A DNA stretch of 64,000 nucleotides from Leisingera sp. ANG-M1 (GTDB lineage: Bacteria; Pseudomonadota; Alphaproteobacteria; Rhodobacterales; Rhodobacteraceae). Positions 32,546-41,563 of this stretch are shown here, in pieces. A model generated the notes under the pieces. It saw nothing but the letters and a program-made list of their open reading frames with translations. It did no database searches and had not been told where the DNA came from. Every line of letters begins with the position of its first letter. Position 1 is the first letter of the stretch. The stretch lies in assembly GCF_000813745.1 (NCBI RefSeq), contig NZ_JWLC01000005.1, forward strand, positions 62,001-126,000, written 5' to 3'. A program made the position numbers and the translations under genes.

Positions 32546-34234
32546 ATGGAAACAACCGCGCAGACAACGATATCAAGACGGGACCCGGCGCAGGTGATGC
32601 GCCTCAGCCGGCTCGGCTCTTTGCATCAGTGCCGCCTCAGCTTCATGCGGGTGCTGACACGGCGCATGGCCGAGGAGAACTGGAGCTTCTCCCGGCCCAA
32701 GTTTGATATCGATGCCAAGGGTGTTGGTGTTGCGGTCTATACCGCCACCGGCCCCGCGCGGTCTTATTCCCTCGTGGCCTTTGCCCATGATCTGCCGCCC
32801 GAGATGCGCTCGGACCGGGTGATCGCCACCGCCTGGGACGCAACCTTTGCCCTGTTCGACGGGGTGCCCACTGAGGCTGACATTGAGCGGCTGTCGAAGA
32901 ACGTACCCTACCAGGAAGCGGGCCGGGTCAGCGGCAGCGAGCTGTCGCTGTCGCGGGCCAACCGTTCGGTGCGGCTGTGGGCGCATGTGGTGGAGTGCCT
33001 TTCTGAAGGGCGCCAGCCCGACCCGGCGCAGATCGAAAGCGTCGGCTACCTGATGCGCACCACCGCGGTCTACGGCTCCGGCAAGTTCGGCGCCGCGGAC
33101 CGGGACATCATCGCGGACCGCGCAGAGATGAAGGGTCCGTTCCAGGCCGAGATGCTGTCGGTTTTCCTGACACGCGCCTTTGTCCGCGACCTGGTTGAGC
33201 ATATGGCCCGCGCCAGAGGCGGCGATCAGGCGGCGCGGATGGCACCCGAGACTGCCCGGCAGCTGGGCATCGGCAACTCCACCGGCTTGGGCATGGCGCC
33301 CTACATCGTTAACCACCCGGTGCTGTTCAACAACTGGATTGCCGCGCGGGAAGAAGCGATTGCCCGGGTGCGCTCGGTCGAGACCGCCACGGGCGAAGAG
33401 GCCGCCTGTTTCCGCAGGATGCTGCGGCGGAGCGAGATTTCCGCCGCGCGCTGGCGCTCGGAGCACCCGGTGCAGGTGGAAAAACTGGCGGCGCTGGCCA
33501 AGGATCTGGAGGCGCTGGCGGCTTGGGTGGCCGCGGATGATTTGCTGAATGACCGCCCCTGGGACCGGCTGATCCGCTGGAGCGAAGCGGAATTGAGCCT
33601 GGAGGGGCAGGAGCTGGCCGCCTCGCTCATTTTGGAGCCTTATGGGGAACTGGTGGATGAGCTGGCGCCCTCAATGGCCGACCATAACAAGGACGCCTTC
33701 GTAATTGACGGTTCCATGCCGGTGTCCAAGCTGCGCGGCCTGATCGCCGAAAGTTTCGGCTGGGCGCTGGATCTGGACTGGGACGCGCGCGAGAACTGTG
33801 CCCGCGCCTGGTATGTCTCGGAAGAGAAGCTGGAGCCGCGCATGGGCGAGCGCTTTGAGGAGCCGATCTCGGAATACGAACAGCCGCTGGCCCCGGCACG
33901 CGATGCAGCTCTTGCCCATGCGGCGCTGGCGGACTGGGACGCGGACGAGCTCATTGCCGGCTTCCTGCTGCGTCACCCCGAACACCGCCACACCGTGCGC
34001 CGGGCGCAGATGAGCCAGGTGGCACCCTATGGCGAGATCCGCAGCAACACCATCAGCGACCGCGTGCTGCCGATCGACATGCTGCGGGCAAAGCTGTCGT
34101 TCTTCGGCGCCACCCATTTCGACCCGCGCTCGGACCGCTGGGTGCGGATCTGCATGTATGCGGGCGCGCCTTACCCGGAGGGCCTGACCACCGCCAACTC
34201 CGACCTGTGGGTGTATCCGGAGGCAGAGCAATGA
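32546..34234 (+). CDS. Unrecognised 562-residue protein of the betaine-like operon
   Basis: I do not recognise a domain. The protein has no signal peptide or clear membrane helix and is rich in Arg, Glu and Ala, so it looks cytoplasmic and mostly helical. A conserved-looking patch NSTGLGMAPYIVNHPVLFNNWIAAREEAIARV lies near residue 245. The C-terminal SNTISDRVLPIDMLRAKLSFFGATHFDPRSDRWVRICMYAGAPYPEGLTTANSDLWVYP has the density of a functional site. AAAGGA precedes ATG 32546. It starts 5 bases after the M19-like stop, and its own stop overlaps the DUF3726 gene, so it belongs to the same pathway or complex. Its role is unknown. Confidence 0.85.
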   Translation: METTAQTTISRRDPAQVMRLSRLGSLHQCRLSFMRVLTRRMAEENWSFSRPKFDIDAKGVGVAVYTATGPARSYSLVAFAHDLPPEMRSDRVIATAWDATFALFDGVPTEADIERLSKNVPYQEAGRVSGSELSLSRANRSVRLWAHVVECLSEGRQPDPAQIESVGYLMRTTAVYGSGKFGAADRDIIADRAEMKGPFQAEMLSVFLTRAFVRDLVEHMARARGGDQAARMAPETARQLGIGNSTGLGMAPYIVNHPVLFNNWIAAREEAIARVRSVETATGEEAACFRRMLRRSEISAARWRSEHPVQVEKLAALAKDLEALAAWVAADDLLNDRPWDRLIRWSEAELSLEGQELAASLILEPYGELVDELAPSMADHNKDAFVIDGSMPVSKLRGLIAESFGWALDLDWDARENCARAWYVSEEKLEPRMGERFEEPISEYEQPLAPARDAALAHAALADWDADELIAGFLLRHPEHRHTVRRAQMSQVAPYGEIRSNTISDRVLPIDMLRAKLSFFGATHFDPRSDRWVRICMYAGAPYPEGLTTANSDLWVYPEAEQ

Positions 34235-34860
34235 GCTTTTCCCTGAACGAAGTGGAAGCCACCGCCAAACGCGCCGCCCGCGGTGCCGGCTATGACTGGG
34301 GACTGGCCGAGGAAGCCTCAAAAGCCACCCGCTGGCTTTGCGCACAGGGGCTCGATGGTGCAGCCGTGCTGGCCGGGCTGTTGGAAGGCGGCTTTGCCGC
34401 AAACCTGCCTGCCCATGTGCCGCAAAACCTGAGCGGCAGCTGGCAGGCTGATGCGCTGCTCTGCCCGCTGGCAACCGGCGCCGCCCTTTCGGATTGCGCT
34501 ATGCGCCTGCAACAGGCGCCGCAGGCCATGGGGCCGATTGCGCAGCCTGCGTTCATCCTGCCCTTTGCTGCCTTGGCCGCACGCCGTCTTGGCGCCTGTG
34601 TCACCATCGAAGGCGAGGGCTTTCAAGCCGTTACCGACGGCAGCGTACTGCAGGTCGAAGGCACTCTGCCGGATACCGCTGCCAGCCTGACCATACGCGC
34701 AGAGGGCAGCCTGCCTGCTTCCGCTCCGCTCGCCACCCGCGCTGAACCGGAGGAGGCGGGTTGGGCCGTGCTCAACCGTTTTGCCCATAAAACCTATGCT
34801 CCGGCGACCGAGGAGTCGCGCCTCTTGGGCGCGGGTGCCGGGCTGTCGGACAACGACTGA
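34231..34860 (+). CDS. DUF3726 family protein
   Basis: 209 residues, start ATG 34231 overlapping the preceding stop (ATGA). The N-terminus MSFSLNEVEATAKRAARGAGYDWGLAEEASKATRWLCAQGLDG matches the DUF3726 pattern. The family function is not known to me. No signal peptide or membrane helices. It is followed after 12 bases by an Ldh-family oxidoreductase. Tight coupling on both sides suggests a subunit or accessory protein of the 562-residue gene product. Confidence 0.85.
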   Translation: MSFSLNEVEATAKRAARGAGYDWGLAEEASKATRWLCAQGLDGAAVLAGLLEGGFAANLPAHVPQNLSGSWQADALLCPLATGAALSDCAMRLQQAPQAMGPIAQPAFILPFAALAARRLGACVTIEGEGFQAVTDGSVLQVEGTLPDTAASLTIRAEGSLPASAPLATRAEPEEAGWAVLNRFAHKTYAPATEESRLLGAGAGLSDND

Positions 34861-34872
34861 AGAGGCCCCGAT

Positions 34873-35883
34873 ATGACCGAAACCAAAACCATGACCCTCG
34901 CCGAGATCGAGGACCTGTCCTTCCGCGCCCTGGTGGCAGCAGGCACGTCCGAGGCCAATGCCCGGCCGCTGGCCGTTGCCACTGCGGCGACCGAAGCCGA
35001 CGGTGTGGCCAGCCACGGCCTGGCCTATATCCCGATTTATGCCGAGCACGTGCAGTGCGGCAAAGTGGATGGTCAGGCGGCTCCGGTGCTGACCCGCCCG
35101 CGTCCCGGCGTTGTGGCGGTGGATGCGGCCACTGGCTTTGCCCATGCCGCCATCGATATGGGCTTTGAGGCCCTGACCGAAGCAGCGCGCGCACAGGGCG
35201 TTGCGGTTCTGGCGATCCGCAACAGCTATAACTGCGGCGTTCTGGGCTATCACACCGCCCGCCTGGCCCGCGCCGGGCTGGTGGGTCTCGGCTTCACCAA
35301 TGCGCCGGCTTCGATCGCACCGTCGGGCGGCAAAAAGCCGGTTGTCGGCACCAACCCGTTCTCGATTGCAGTGCCGGGTGCGGATGGCGAGCCGGAGCTG
35401 CTGATCGACCAGAGCGCCAGCACCATCGCCAAAAGCGAAGTCATGAAGCACGCCCGCGAAGGCAAGGAAATCCCGCTGGGCTGGGCGTTGGATGCTGATG
35501 GCAACCCGACCACCGACCCCAACGCTGGCCTCAAAGGCTCGATGGCGCCGTCGGGCGGCTACAAGGGCGTCGGTGTCGCGCTGCTCACCGAAATCATGGC
35601 TGCGGCGCTGACCGGCGCAAAGCTCGGCATCAACGCTTCGCCCTTCTCGGGCACGGCAGGCGGCCCGCCGAAAACCGGCCAAATGTTCATCGCAATCGAC
35701 CCGGGAGCGACATCAGATGACGCTTTTGGTGCCGGATTGGCCGGGATCGTGGAAGCGGTGCGCGGCCAGGCTGGCGCACACCTGCCCGGAGACGGGCGGC
35801 GGGCAAAGCGCTTGCAGGCCCGTCAAGAAGGCGTCGCGGTCAACGTGGCAACGCTGCAAAAGATCGAGGCCCTGCTGGGCTGA
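34873..35883 (+). CDS. Ldh-family (malate/L-lactate/ureidoglycolate dehydrogenase-type) oxidoreductase
   Basis: NAD(P)-dependent oxidoreductase of 336 residues with the non-Rossmann Ldh fold. The catalytic histidine lies in DGVASHGLAYIP. The segment NSYNCGVLGYHTARLA stands where relatives have a histidine-glycine pair, and NAPASIAPSGGKKPVVGTNPFSIAVPG is typical. The family includes delta-1-piperideine/pyrroline-2-carboxylate reductases that reduce cyclic imines, as well as hydroxy-acid dehydrogenases. Beside a BCCT transporter and a semialdehyde dehydrogenase, imine reduction or N-alkyl amino acid chemistry is the attractive reading, but it is inference. Confidence 0.88.
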   Translation: MTETKTMTLAEIEDLSFRALVAAGTSEANARPLAVATAATEADGVASHGLAYIPIYAEHVQCGKVDGQAAPVLTRPRPGVVAVDAATGFAHAAIDMGFEALTEAARAQGVAVLAIRNSYNCGVLGYHTARLARAGLVGLGFTNAPASIAPSGGKKPVVGTNPFSIAVPGADGEPELLIDQSASTIAKSEVMKHAREGKEIPLGWALDADGNPTTDPNAGLKGSMAPSGGYKGVGVALLTEIMAAALTGAKLGINASPFSGTAGGPPKTGQMFIAIDPGATSDDAFGAGLAGIVEAVRGQAGAHLPGDGRRAKRLQARQEGVAVNVATLQKIEALLG

Positions 35884-35891
35884 CGCCAATC

Positions 35892-35935
35892 CCGGCGGTT
35901 CCGCAAGCCGCCGGAAACCCCGCACCTCGGTGCGG
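35892..35935 (+). other. Two tandem hairpins between Ldh-like and BCCT genes
   Basis: CCGGCGG 35892-35898 pairs with CCGCCGG 35908-35914, and CCGCAC 35920-35925 pairs with GTGCGG 35930-35935 over a CTCG loop. No T-run follows, so attenuation or mRNA stabilisation is more likely than full termination. Confidence 0.5.
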
Positions 35936-35958
35936 CACGTGCGAATGGGAGGAAACGC

Positions 35959-37782
35959 ATGTCAGTAAAACAACCGTTTACCGACTTGGAGATTAAGACG
36001 TCTCCAAGCGGTTTTTATCAAGGGCACAGCCTTGAGATTGCCTTGCTCAGCAAGGGGATCATGGTCGCCTTGGTTCTCTGGGCACTGGTCTGGCCGGCAA
36101 ACGCCACGGGCGTGCTGGGCAGCCTCAACTGGCGTATCCTTGAGGATTTCAACGCCTTCTACATCATCATCGTAGGTTTCTTCGCCTTTTTCCTGTTTGT
36201 GGTCGCCGCATTGCCGCAAACCGGTAAGCGGATCATGGGGGGACCGGGCCAAGGCAAAGAGTTCTCGGACTTTTCCTGGTTCTCGATGATGTTCGGCGCC
36301 GGTCTGGGTGTCGGCCTGATGGTTTTTGCAACCGCCGAGCCGCTGGGCCTGTGGGGTTCCAACCCTGTGGTTCTGGCACAGGAAGTCGTTGGCAACACCG
36401 AAGAAGCGGTGCAGTCGGGCTTCCGCTATACTTTCCTGCACTATGGTTTCCACGCCTGGGCAATTTATGTGGTGACCGGCCTGTCGCTGGCTTACTACGC
36501 CTATACCCGTGACATGCCGCTGACCATCCGCACCGCGCTGACCCCGCTGTTCGGCAAGCTGATGAACGGCTTCCTGGGCCATGTCGTGGACGTGCTGGGC
36601 GTTGTTGCAACCATCCTGGGCGTCTCCGTCACCATCGGCTTCGGCGTGTCCCAGTTTGTGGACGGCGTCTATGCTATCACCGGCATGGAATGGATGATGG
36701 ACATGAGCGGCGATGCGCCTGCTCCGGGAACTGTTGGCCTGCTGTCCGGCCTGTTCGCAATTATGGGCCTGTCGATCATTTCGGCTGTATCCGGCGTTGG
36801 CCGCGGCGTGAAGTATCTGTCGAACCTGAACCTGGTTCTGTCGATCATCCTGCTGCTGACCTTCGTGGTTTTCGGCTCTTTCATGTTCGCCATGACCACC
36901 TATGCCTCGGCATTTGTTGACTACATCCTGCACTTTGTCTCGCTGAGCTTCGGCGCTTACGGTCCGCAGTCCGCAGCTGACTTTGCAGCAGCCCTTCCGG
37001 CAGACGCCGCACCCTACGCAGATGCTCTGCGCGGCGGCGCAACCAATGCCTGGGGGTCCTTCGACGGCTTCAAATCCGGCCTGGAAGGCGAAGCTGCTGC
37101 CCTGTCCGACGACGTTCTGGCGGCAACCTATGCAGCTGGTGAAGCACAGCGACAGTTCGGCTGGCAGGCTGGCTGGACCACCTTCTACTGGGCTTGGTGG
37201 ATCGCGTTCTCGCCCTTCGTTGGCCTGTTCCTGGCGCGCATTTCCCGCGGTCGTTCTGTGCGTGAGTTCATCGTGGGCTGCGTGTTCGCACCGGCGCTGG
37301 TCTGCTTTGCCTGGATGACCATCCTGGGCGGCACCGCCATCGATCTGGAACTGACCGGCGGCGCAGAAGGCGCAATCATCGGCGCATCGAACACCGCCAA
37401 GCTGTTCGTGACCCTGGGCCAGATGATCGACGGCGGCCTGCTGTCCGGCATCACCATCATGTGTGTTGTGCTGATCATGACCTTCCTGGTCACCTCGGCT
37501 GACTCCGGCATCCTGGTGATGAACACCATCATGTCCGGCGGCGACCAGAACATCGGCAACAAGCACAAGATCGTTTGGGGCCTGATCCTGACCGCGGTGA
37601 TCGGCACCCTGCTGTTCGCAGGCAAGCAGAACGGCGGAGCCGATCCGATGGAAGCGCTGAAAAGCGCGATGATCATCGGCGCGCTGCCGTTCACCATGGT
37701 GATGGGCCTGATGTGCGTGTCCCTGGCCAAAGCGCTGTTCCGTGACGGACAGCGTGAAAAGGCTGCAGCTCCGGCTGAATAA
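35959..37782 (+). CDS. BCCT-family betaine/carnitine/choline transporter
   Basis: Secondary transporter for zwitterionic quaternary ammonium compounds, 607 residues with about 12 helices. The helix-8 signature is present as WTTFYWAWWIAFSPFVGLFLARISRGR, and GLGVGLMVFATAEPLGLWG represents the second family motif. An extra loop of roughly 60 residues (around 340-395, alanine-rich) sits between helices 7 and 8. GGGAGG precedes ATG 35959. Last gene of the 29944-37782 block and followed by a strong terminator. Its presence is the main clue that the operon handles an N-methylated, betaine-type substrate. Confidence 0.93.
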   Translation: MSVKQPFTDLEIKTSPSGFYQGHSLEIALLSKGIMVALVLWALVWPANATGVLGSLNWRILEDFNAFYIIIVGFFAFFLFVVAALPQTGKRIMGGPGQGKEFSDFSWFSMMFGAGLGVGLMVFATAEPLGLWGSNPVVLAQEVVGNTEEAVQSGFRYTFLHYGFHAWAIYVVTGLSLAYYAYTRDMPLTIRTALTPLFGKLMNGFLGHVVDVLGVVATILGVSVTIGFGVSQFVDGVYAITGMEWMMDMSGDAPAPGTVGLLSGLFAIMGLSIISAVSGVGRGVKYLSNLNLVLSIILLLTFVVFGSFMFAMTTYASAFVDYILHFVSLSFGAYGPQSAADFAAALPADAAPYADALRGGATNAWGSFDGFKSGLEGEAAALSDDVLAATYAAGEAQRQFGWQAGWTTFYWAWWIAFSPFVGLFLARISRGRSVREFIVGCVFAPALVCFAWMTILGGTAIDLELTGGAEGAIIGASNTAKLFVTLGQMIDGGLLSGITIMCVVLIMTFLVTSADSGILVMNTIMSGGDQNIGNKHKIVWGLILTAVIGTLLFAGKQNGGADPMEALKSAMIIGALPFTMVMGLMCVSLAKALFRDGQREKAAAPAE

Positions 37783-37808
37783 AACACGGCTTTCCTTGTA
37801 AAGCGCAG

Positions 37809-37838
37809 GGCCGGGGGGCGAATGTCCCCCGGCCTTTT
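37809..37838 (+). terminator. Terminator of the BCCT operon
   Basis: GGCCGGGGG 37809-37817 pairs perfectly with CCCCCGGCC 37826-37834 around 8 bases, followed by TTTT. It abuts the stop codon of the converging LysR gene. Confidence 0.85.
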
Positions 37839-38770
37839 CAATTGGTATTGGCGGTGCTGCCGTCCTGGGCCTCCAGCTTGAACCATTTCAGCATCCGTTC
37901 CAGCGTGCCGCTGCTTTTGCCCAGCGGGCGGTGCTGCAGGAAATAGCTGTGCGCGCGGTCCGACACCGTTGGCCCCAGCCGCAGCACCTCGCCGCGGGCC
38001 AGCGCGTCATCCACGATGCCGGTCCAGCCCAGCCCGACGCCTTCGCCGCGGCGCACGGATTGCAGCAGGAAAGGGTAAGCGTCGAATTCGGCCGAGGGGT
38101 CAAGCCGCGGCGGCGTCAGACCGGTCAGGATGAACCAGCTCTCCCAGGTCAGAAAATTCGAGGCGCCGGGATCGAAGTGCAGAAACAGCTCCGGCGGCAG
38201 GCTTGAGATGCCGAATGCGGCCTCGGGGTGTTCCCTCAGGAACTCGGGACTGCAGATCGGGAAGGTCTCCGCCGGGATCAGCGGGAAATAGGGGCGGTCT
38301 GGCATCCGCGACGGGTCCCAGACCACCGCCGCATCCAGGCGCGACAGGTCGATGTCGCCCAGCTGGTCGGTGGTCACCACCCGCACACGGCTGCCGCCAA
38401 GGTGTGTGCGCAGGTCCGAGTAGCGCGGCATCAGCCATTGATCGGCAAATCCGAAGGTGCAGGCCAAGGTCACCTCGCCCGGATCGGGGGCGGCCAGTAC
38501 CTCGCTCCAGGCCTGATCCACATGGCCCAGTCCCAGCGCCACCGCATCGGCTAGTCTTGCGGCATTGGCAGTGGGCGTGATCCGGTTGTTGTTGCGCTCA
38601 AACAGCGGCTGGCGCAGCCGGTCCTCCAGCGTTGCGATATGGCGCGAGACCGCGGGTTGGCTGAGGCCCAGTTCGGTAGCGGCGCGTGAGAGACTGGCAT
38701 GGCGCACAGCGACCTCCAGCACCATCAGGGCATTCAGCGAACCGGCAGTGGGGCGTATCATGAGTTCCAT
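37838..38770 (-). CDS. LysR-family regulator (GcvA-like subgroup)
   Basis: 310 residues. The helix-turn-helix lies at about 12-70 (SLNALMVLEVAVRHASLSRAATELGLSQPAVSRHIATLEDRLRQPLFERNNN), with a substrate domain after it. The form resembles GcvA and regulators of choline or glycine betaine genes. It is divergent from the tandem CoA-transferase gene and convergent with the BCCT operon, so it could control either. The divergent CoA-transferase is the more usual target. Confidence 0.9.
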   Translation of the reverse strand: MELMIRPTAGSLNALMVLEVAVRHASLSRAATELGLSQPAVSRHIATLEDRLRQPLFERNNNRITPTANAARLADAVALGLGHVDQAWSEVLAAPDPGEVTLACTFGFADQWLMPRYSDLRTHLGGSRVRVVTTDQLGDIDLSRLDAAVVWDPSRMPDRPYFPLIPAETFPICSPEFLREHPEAAFGISSLPPELFLHFDPGASNFLTWESWFILTGLTPPRLDPSAEFDAYPFLLQSVRRGEGVGLGWTGIVDDALARGEVLRLGPTVSDRAHSYFLQHRPLGKSSGTLERMLKWFKLEAQDGSTANTN

Positions 38771-38842
38771 CAGGAAATATTAGGGACTGCATATGTTTTT
38801 GACCAGTGGATATTGCCGGGGGCCAAGATAATCTGTGGCGGA

Positions 38843-41344
38843 ATGACCTATCCAATGGACAACAGGCGAGACTATCCCATGCCGCAGCGCCCCCTTTCCC
38901 ACATTCGCGTTCTCGACTTCGGCCATTACCTGGCCGGCCCCCTGACCGGCATGATGCTGGCTGACATGGGCGCCGAGGTGATCCGCATCACCCCGCCCGG
39001 CGGCACCGGCTTTGACGGCCCGGCCTTCGACATGCTGTCGCGGGGCAAGCAGACACTGGAGCTGGACCTGAAATCGGACGAGGGCCGCGCCACCGCCATC
39101 GAACTGGCCAAACGCGCAGATGTGGTGATCGAGAACTTCCGCCCCGGTGTAATGAGCCGCCTCGGCCTGGGGCCCGAGGTGCTGCGCGCCGCCAATGATC
39201 AGCTGGTTTATCTTTCGATGCCGGGCTTTGCCTCCACTGATGCGGAACTGGCGGACCTGCCGGCCTGGGAGGCGGTCATCGCGGCCTACACCGGCCAGTT
39301 CACCGACATGGGGCTGAACCGCCGCCTGATGGGCATCAACCCGTCCTTCTCGCCGCTGACTCTGGCCTCGGCCTATGGCGCGAGCTTCGGCGCCATGTCG
39401 GTGCTCTTTGCCTTGAACGCGCGGGAACAGAACGGCGGCGACCACATCGAAGTGCCGCTGGCCGCCGCGCTGCTGGAAGGGCTGGTCTATAACTGCGAGC
39501 AGATCGAAGACTACCCCGAACGCTACAAATCCCCGCGCGAGGTGGAGCTGGACCGGCGCGAGGCCGAAGGCCTACCGATGAACCTGGCGTTTGAGGAGCT
39601 GTCGGAATTCCTCGACCCGTTCTACCGCACCTACACCTGCGCCGATGGGCGCGGTTTCTATGTGGTGAGCGGCTCGGTCGCCACCCACCCGCGCCGGGTG
39701 CTGGAGACTTTGGGACTGAAGGAGCTGGCCGACGAGCTGCCGGATTTCTCCGCCTATCTGGACACCAAGGACTGGCCCGCGGAATGGTCGATGCGCAATT
39801 ACCCGGTGGGGCCGTCCGACCGCGAACGCGTGTCCACGGCGATGAAACAGGCCTTCCTCACTAAGCCCTCGCATGAATGGGAAGAGCTGTTCGGCACCGC
39901 CAAGGCGCCCGCTACCGCACAGCGCTTCACCAAGGAATGGCTGCATGACCCGCATGCTTTGGCCTCCGGGCTGATCCTGCAGGTAGAGGACGCCAAACAC
40001 GGGCTGATGCAGCAAATGGGCAATGTGGCCTGGCTGTCCGGCGATGAGGCAGCCGCGCAGAAATCCAGCGCGGCGGAGGCGGATCTGGCGGCGCTGCTGG
40101 CGGAACCTGAACGCGGCGGCGCCAGCAGCCGGGAGGGCTGGGGCTGGCTCGACGGGCTCAAGGTTGTCGACCTCACCAATGTGATCGCCGGGCCGACCAT
40201 CGGCTCGACCCTGGCCCGCTATGGTGCCGAGCTGACCCTAGTGCAGGCGGTGGAGCCGTCGGTGGACCCTTGGAACACTGTTGTCTTCGGCATCCACGCG
40301 CAGCGCGGCAAGGAGAGCATCCTGCTGAACCTGCGCACCGATGAAGGGCAGGAGGCGCTGGCACGGCTGATTGCGGATGCGGATGTCGTCACCATGAACG
40401 GCACCGACGAGCAGCGCGACAAACTTGGCCTTTCGCCGGAGCGGCTGGCCGCGATCAACCCGCGCCTGATCCTGGTGCAGCTGGATGCCTTTGGCGGCCC
40501 GATGCGCGGACCGAAATCCGACCACCTCGGCTATGATGACCTGGCGCAGGCGGCCACCGGCGTGATGGTGCGTTTTGGCGGCGGCATGGAGACGCCCGAG
40601 GAACACGCCCATTTCGGCACCATTGACGTGCTCACAGGCTTCTGCGCCTGTGTAGCGCTCGGCGGCGCGCTGCTGCGGCTCAAGGAAACCGGCAAGGGCG
40701 GCGTGGCGCGCGCTTCGCTGGCAGGCGCCGGCAACCTGATCCAGGCGCAGTTCATGTATGACCACGAGGACCGGACGCCCTTCGACGAACCCTCGGGCCG
40801 GGGCGCCTTGGGATGGGGGCCGTTCTACCACTGCTACCAGGCAGCCGACGCCTGGTTCTTCTTCGCCGCCCCCACCGAGCGCGGCGCTGCGCTGGCGCGG
40901 GTGCCGGAACTGGCGGATCTGGCGGAACTGCCGGAAGAGCAATTGCATGCGGCCCTGTCAGACCGTTTTGCGGCACGGCCGCTTGCCCATTGGCGTGCAG
41001 CCTTCGCCGAAAGCTCAGCTGCCGCGGTGCCGCTGTCCTCGCTGCACGAAACCCGCGACGCGGCGCTGCAGCTGGAAAGCGAAGGCAGCATCGATCTGTC
41101 TGAGGCCACTTTCCGGGTGATCCGCCACGACCAGCACCCGATGGGCCGCTGGTGCGATTTGGTGGCGCCCAATGCGGTGCGCCCGCAGGCAGGCCGCATC
41201 AGCATCCCCGGCCCGGCGCCGAAATACGGCGAGCACACACGGGCAATCCTGGCACGGCTGGGCTATTCCGAAGACCAGGCCAATGCGATGATCGCCAGCG
41301 GCTCTGCAGGCGAAAGCTGGTCGGAGAAATACATGCCTGAATGA
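38843..41344 (+). CDS. Tandem family III (CaiB/BaiF) CoA-transferase
   Basis: About 833 residues containing two CaiB-type units. The first runs from HIRVLDFGHYLAGPLTGMMLADMGAEVIRI, the second from LDGLKVVDLTNVIAGPTIGSTLARYGAELTLV at about residue 435. The catalytic aspartate of family III enzymes appears in the second unit (HFGTIDVLTGF, about D595). The matching region of the first unit reads LTLASAYGASFGAM, without the aspartate. The C-terminal unit is therefore the likely catalytic one. Starts at 38843, 38855 or 38879 are all possible. It transfers CoA between carboxylic acids; a carnitine- or betaine-type acid fits the neighbourhood but is unproven. Confidence 0.88.
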   Translation: MTYPMDNRRDYPMPQRPLSHIRVLDFGHYLAGPLTGMMLADMGAEVIRITPPGGTGFDGPAFDMLSRGKQTLELDLKSDEGRATAIELAKRADVVIENFRPGVMSRLGLGPEVLRAANDQLVYLSMPGFASTDAELADLPAWEAVIAAYTGQFTDMGLNRRLMGINPSFSPLTLASAYGASFGAMSVLFALNAREQNGGDHIEVPLAAALLEGLVYNCEQIEDYPERYKSPREVELDRREAEGLPMNLAFEELSEFLDPFYRTYTCADGRGFYVVSGSVATHPRRVLETLGLKELADELPDFSAYLDTKDWPAEWSMRNYPVGPSDRERVSTAMKQAFLTKPSHEWEELFGTAKAPATAQRFTKEWLHDPHALASGLILQVEDAKHGLMQQMGNVAWLSGDEAAAQKSSAAEADLAALLAEPERGGASSREGWGWLDGLKVVDLTNVIAGPTIGSTLARYGAELTLVQAVEPSVDPWNTVVFGIHAQRGKESILLNLRTDEGQEALARLIADADVVTMNGTDEQRDKLGLSPERLAAINPRLILVQLDAFGGPMRGPKSDHLGYDDLAQAATGVMVRFGGGMETPEEHAHFGTIDVLTGFCACVALGGALLRLKETGKGGVARASLAGAGNLIQAQFMYDHEDRTPFDEPSGRGALGWGPFYHCYQAADAWFFFAAPTERGAALARVPELADLAELPEEQLHAALSDRFAARPLAHWRAAFAESSAAAVPLSSLHETRDAALQLESEGSIDLSEATFRVIRHDQHPMGRWCDLVAPNAVRPQAGRISIPGPAPKYGEHTRAILARLGYSEDQANAMIASGSAGESWSEKYMPE

Positions 41345-41373
41345 GCTGGGATTTCCGTCTGCGGGAAACAGGG

Positions 41374-41405
41374 AGGGGCGTCCTGGCCGGGCGCCCCTTT
41401 GTCTT
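41374..41405 (+). terminator. Terminator of the CoA-transferase gene
   Basis: AGGGGCG 41374-41380 pairs with CGCCCCT 41392-41398 around 11 bases, followed by TTGTCTTT. Confidence 0.7.
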
Positions 41406-41563
41406 TGCGGGAATTGCATGGAATGGGCAATTCTCTGCCGCAAAAGGCGTACAACTTCCGGTTTCTGGATTGAAATGTGAAACCGTAATATACTGACGTC
41501 TCATGCCGAATAAGCTTGCAGCCGGGCCTTGGGAGGGGCCGGGCGGCGGTGAAAGGGGGCGGG

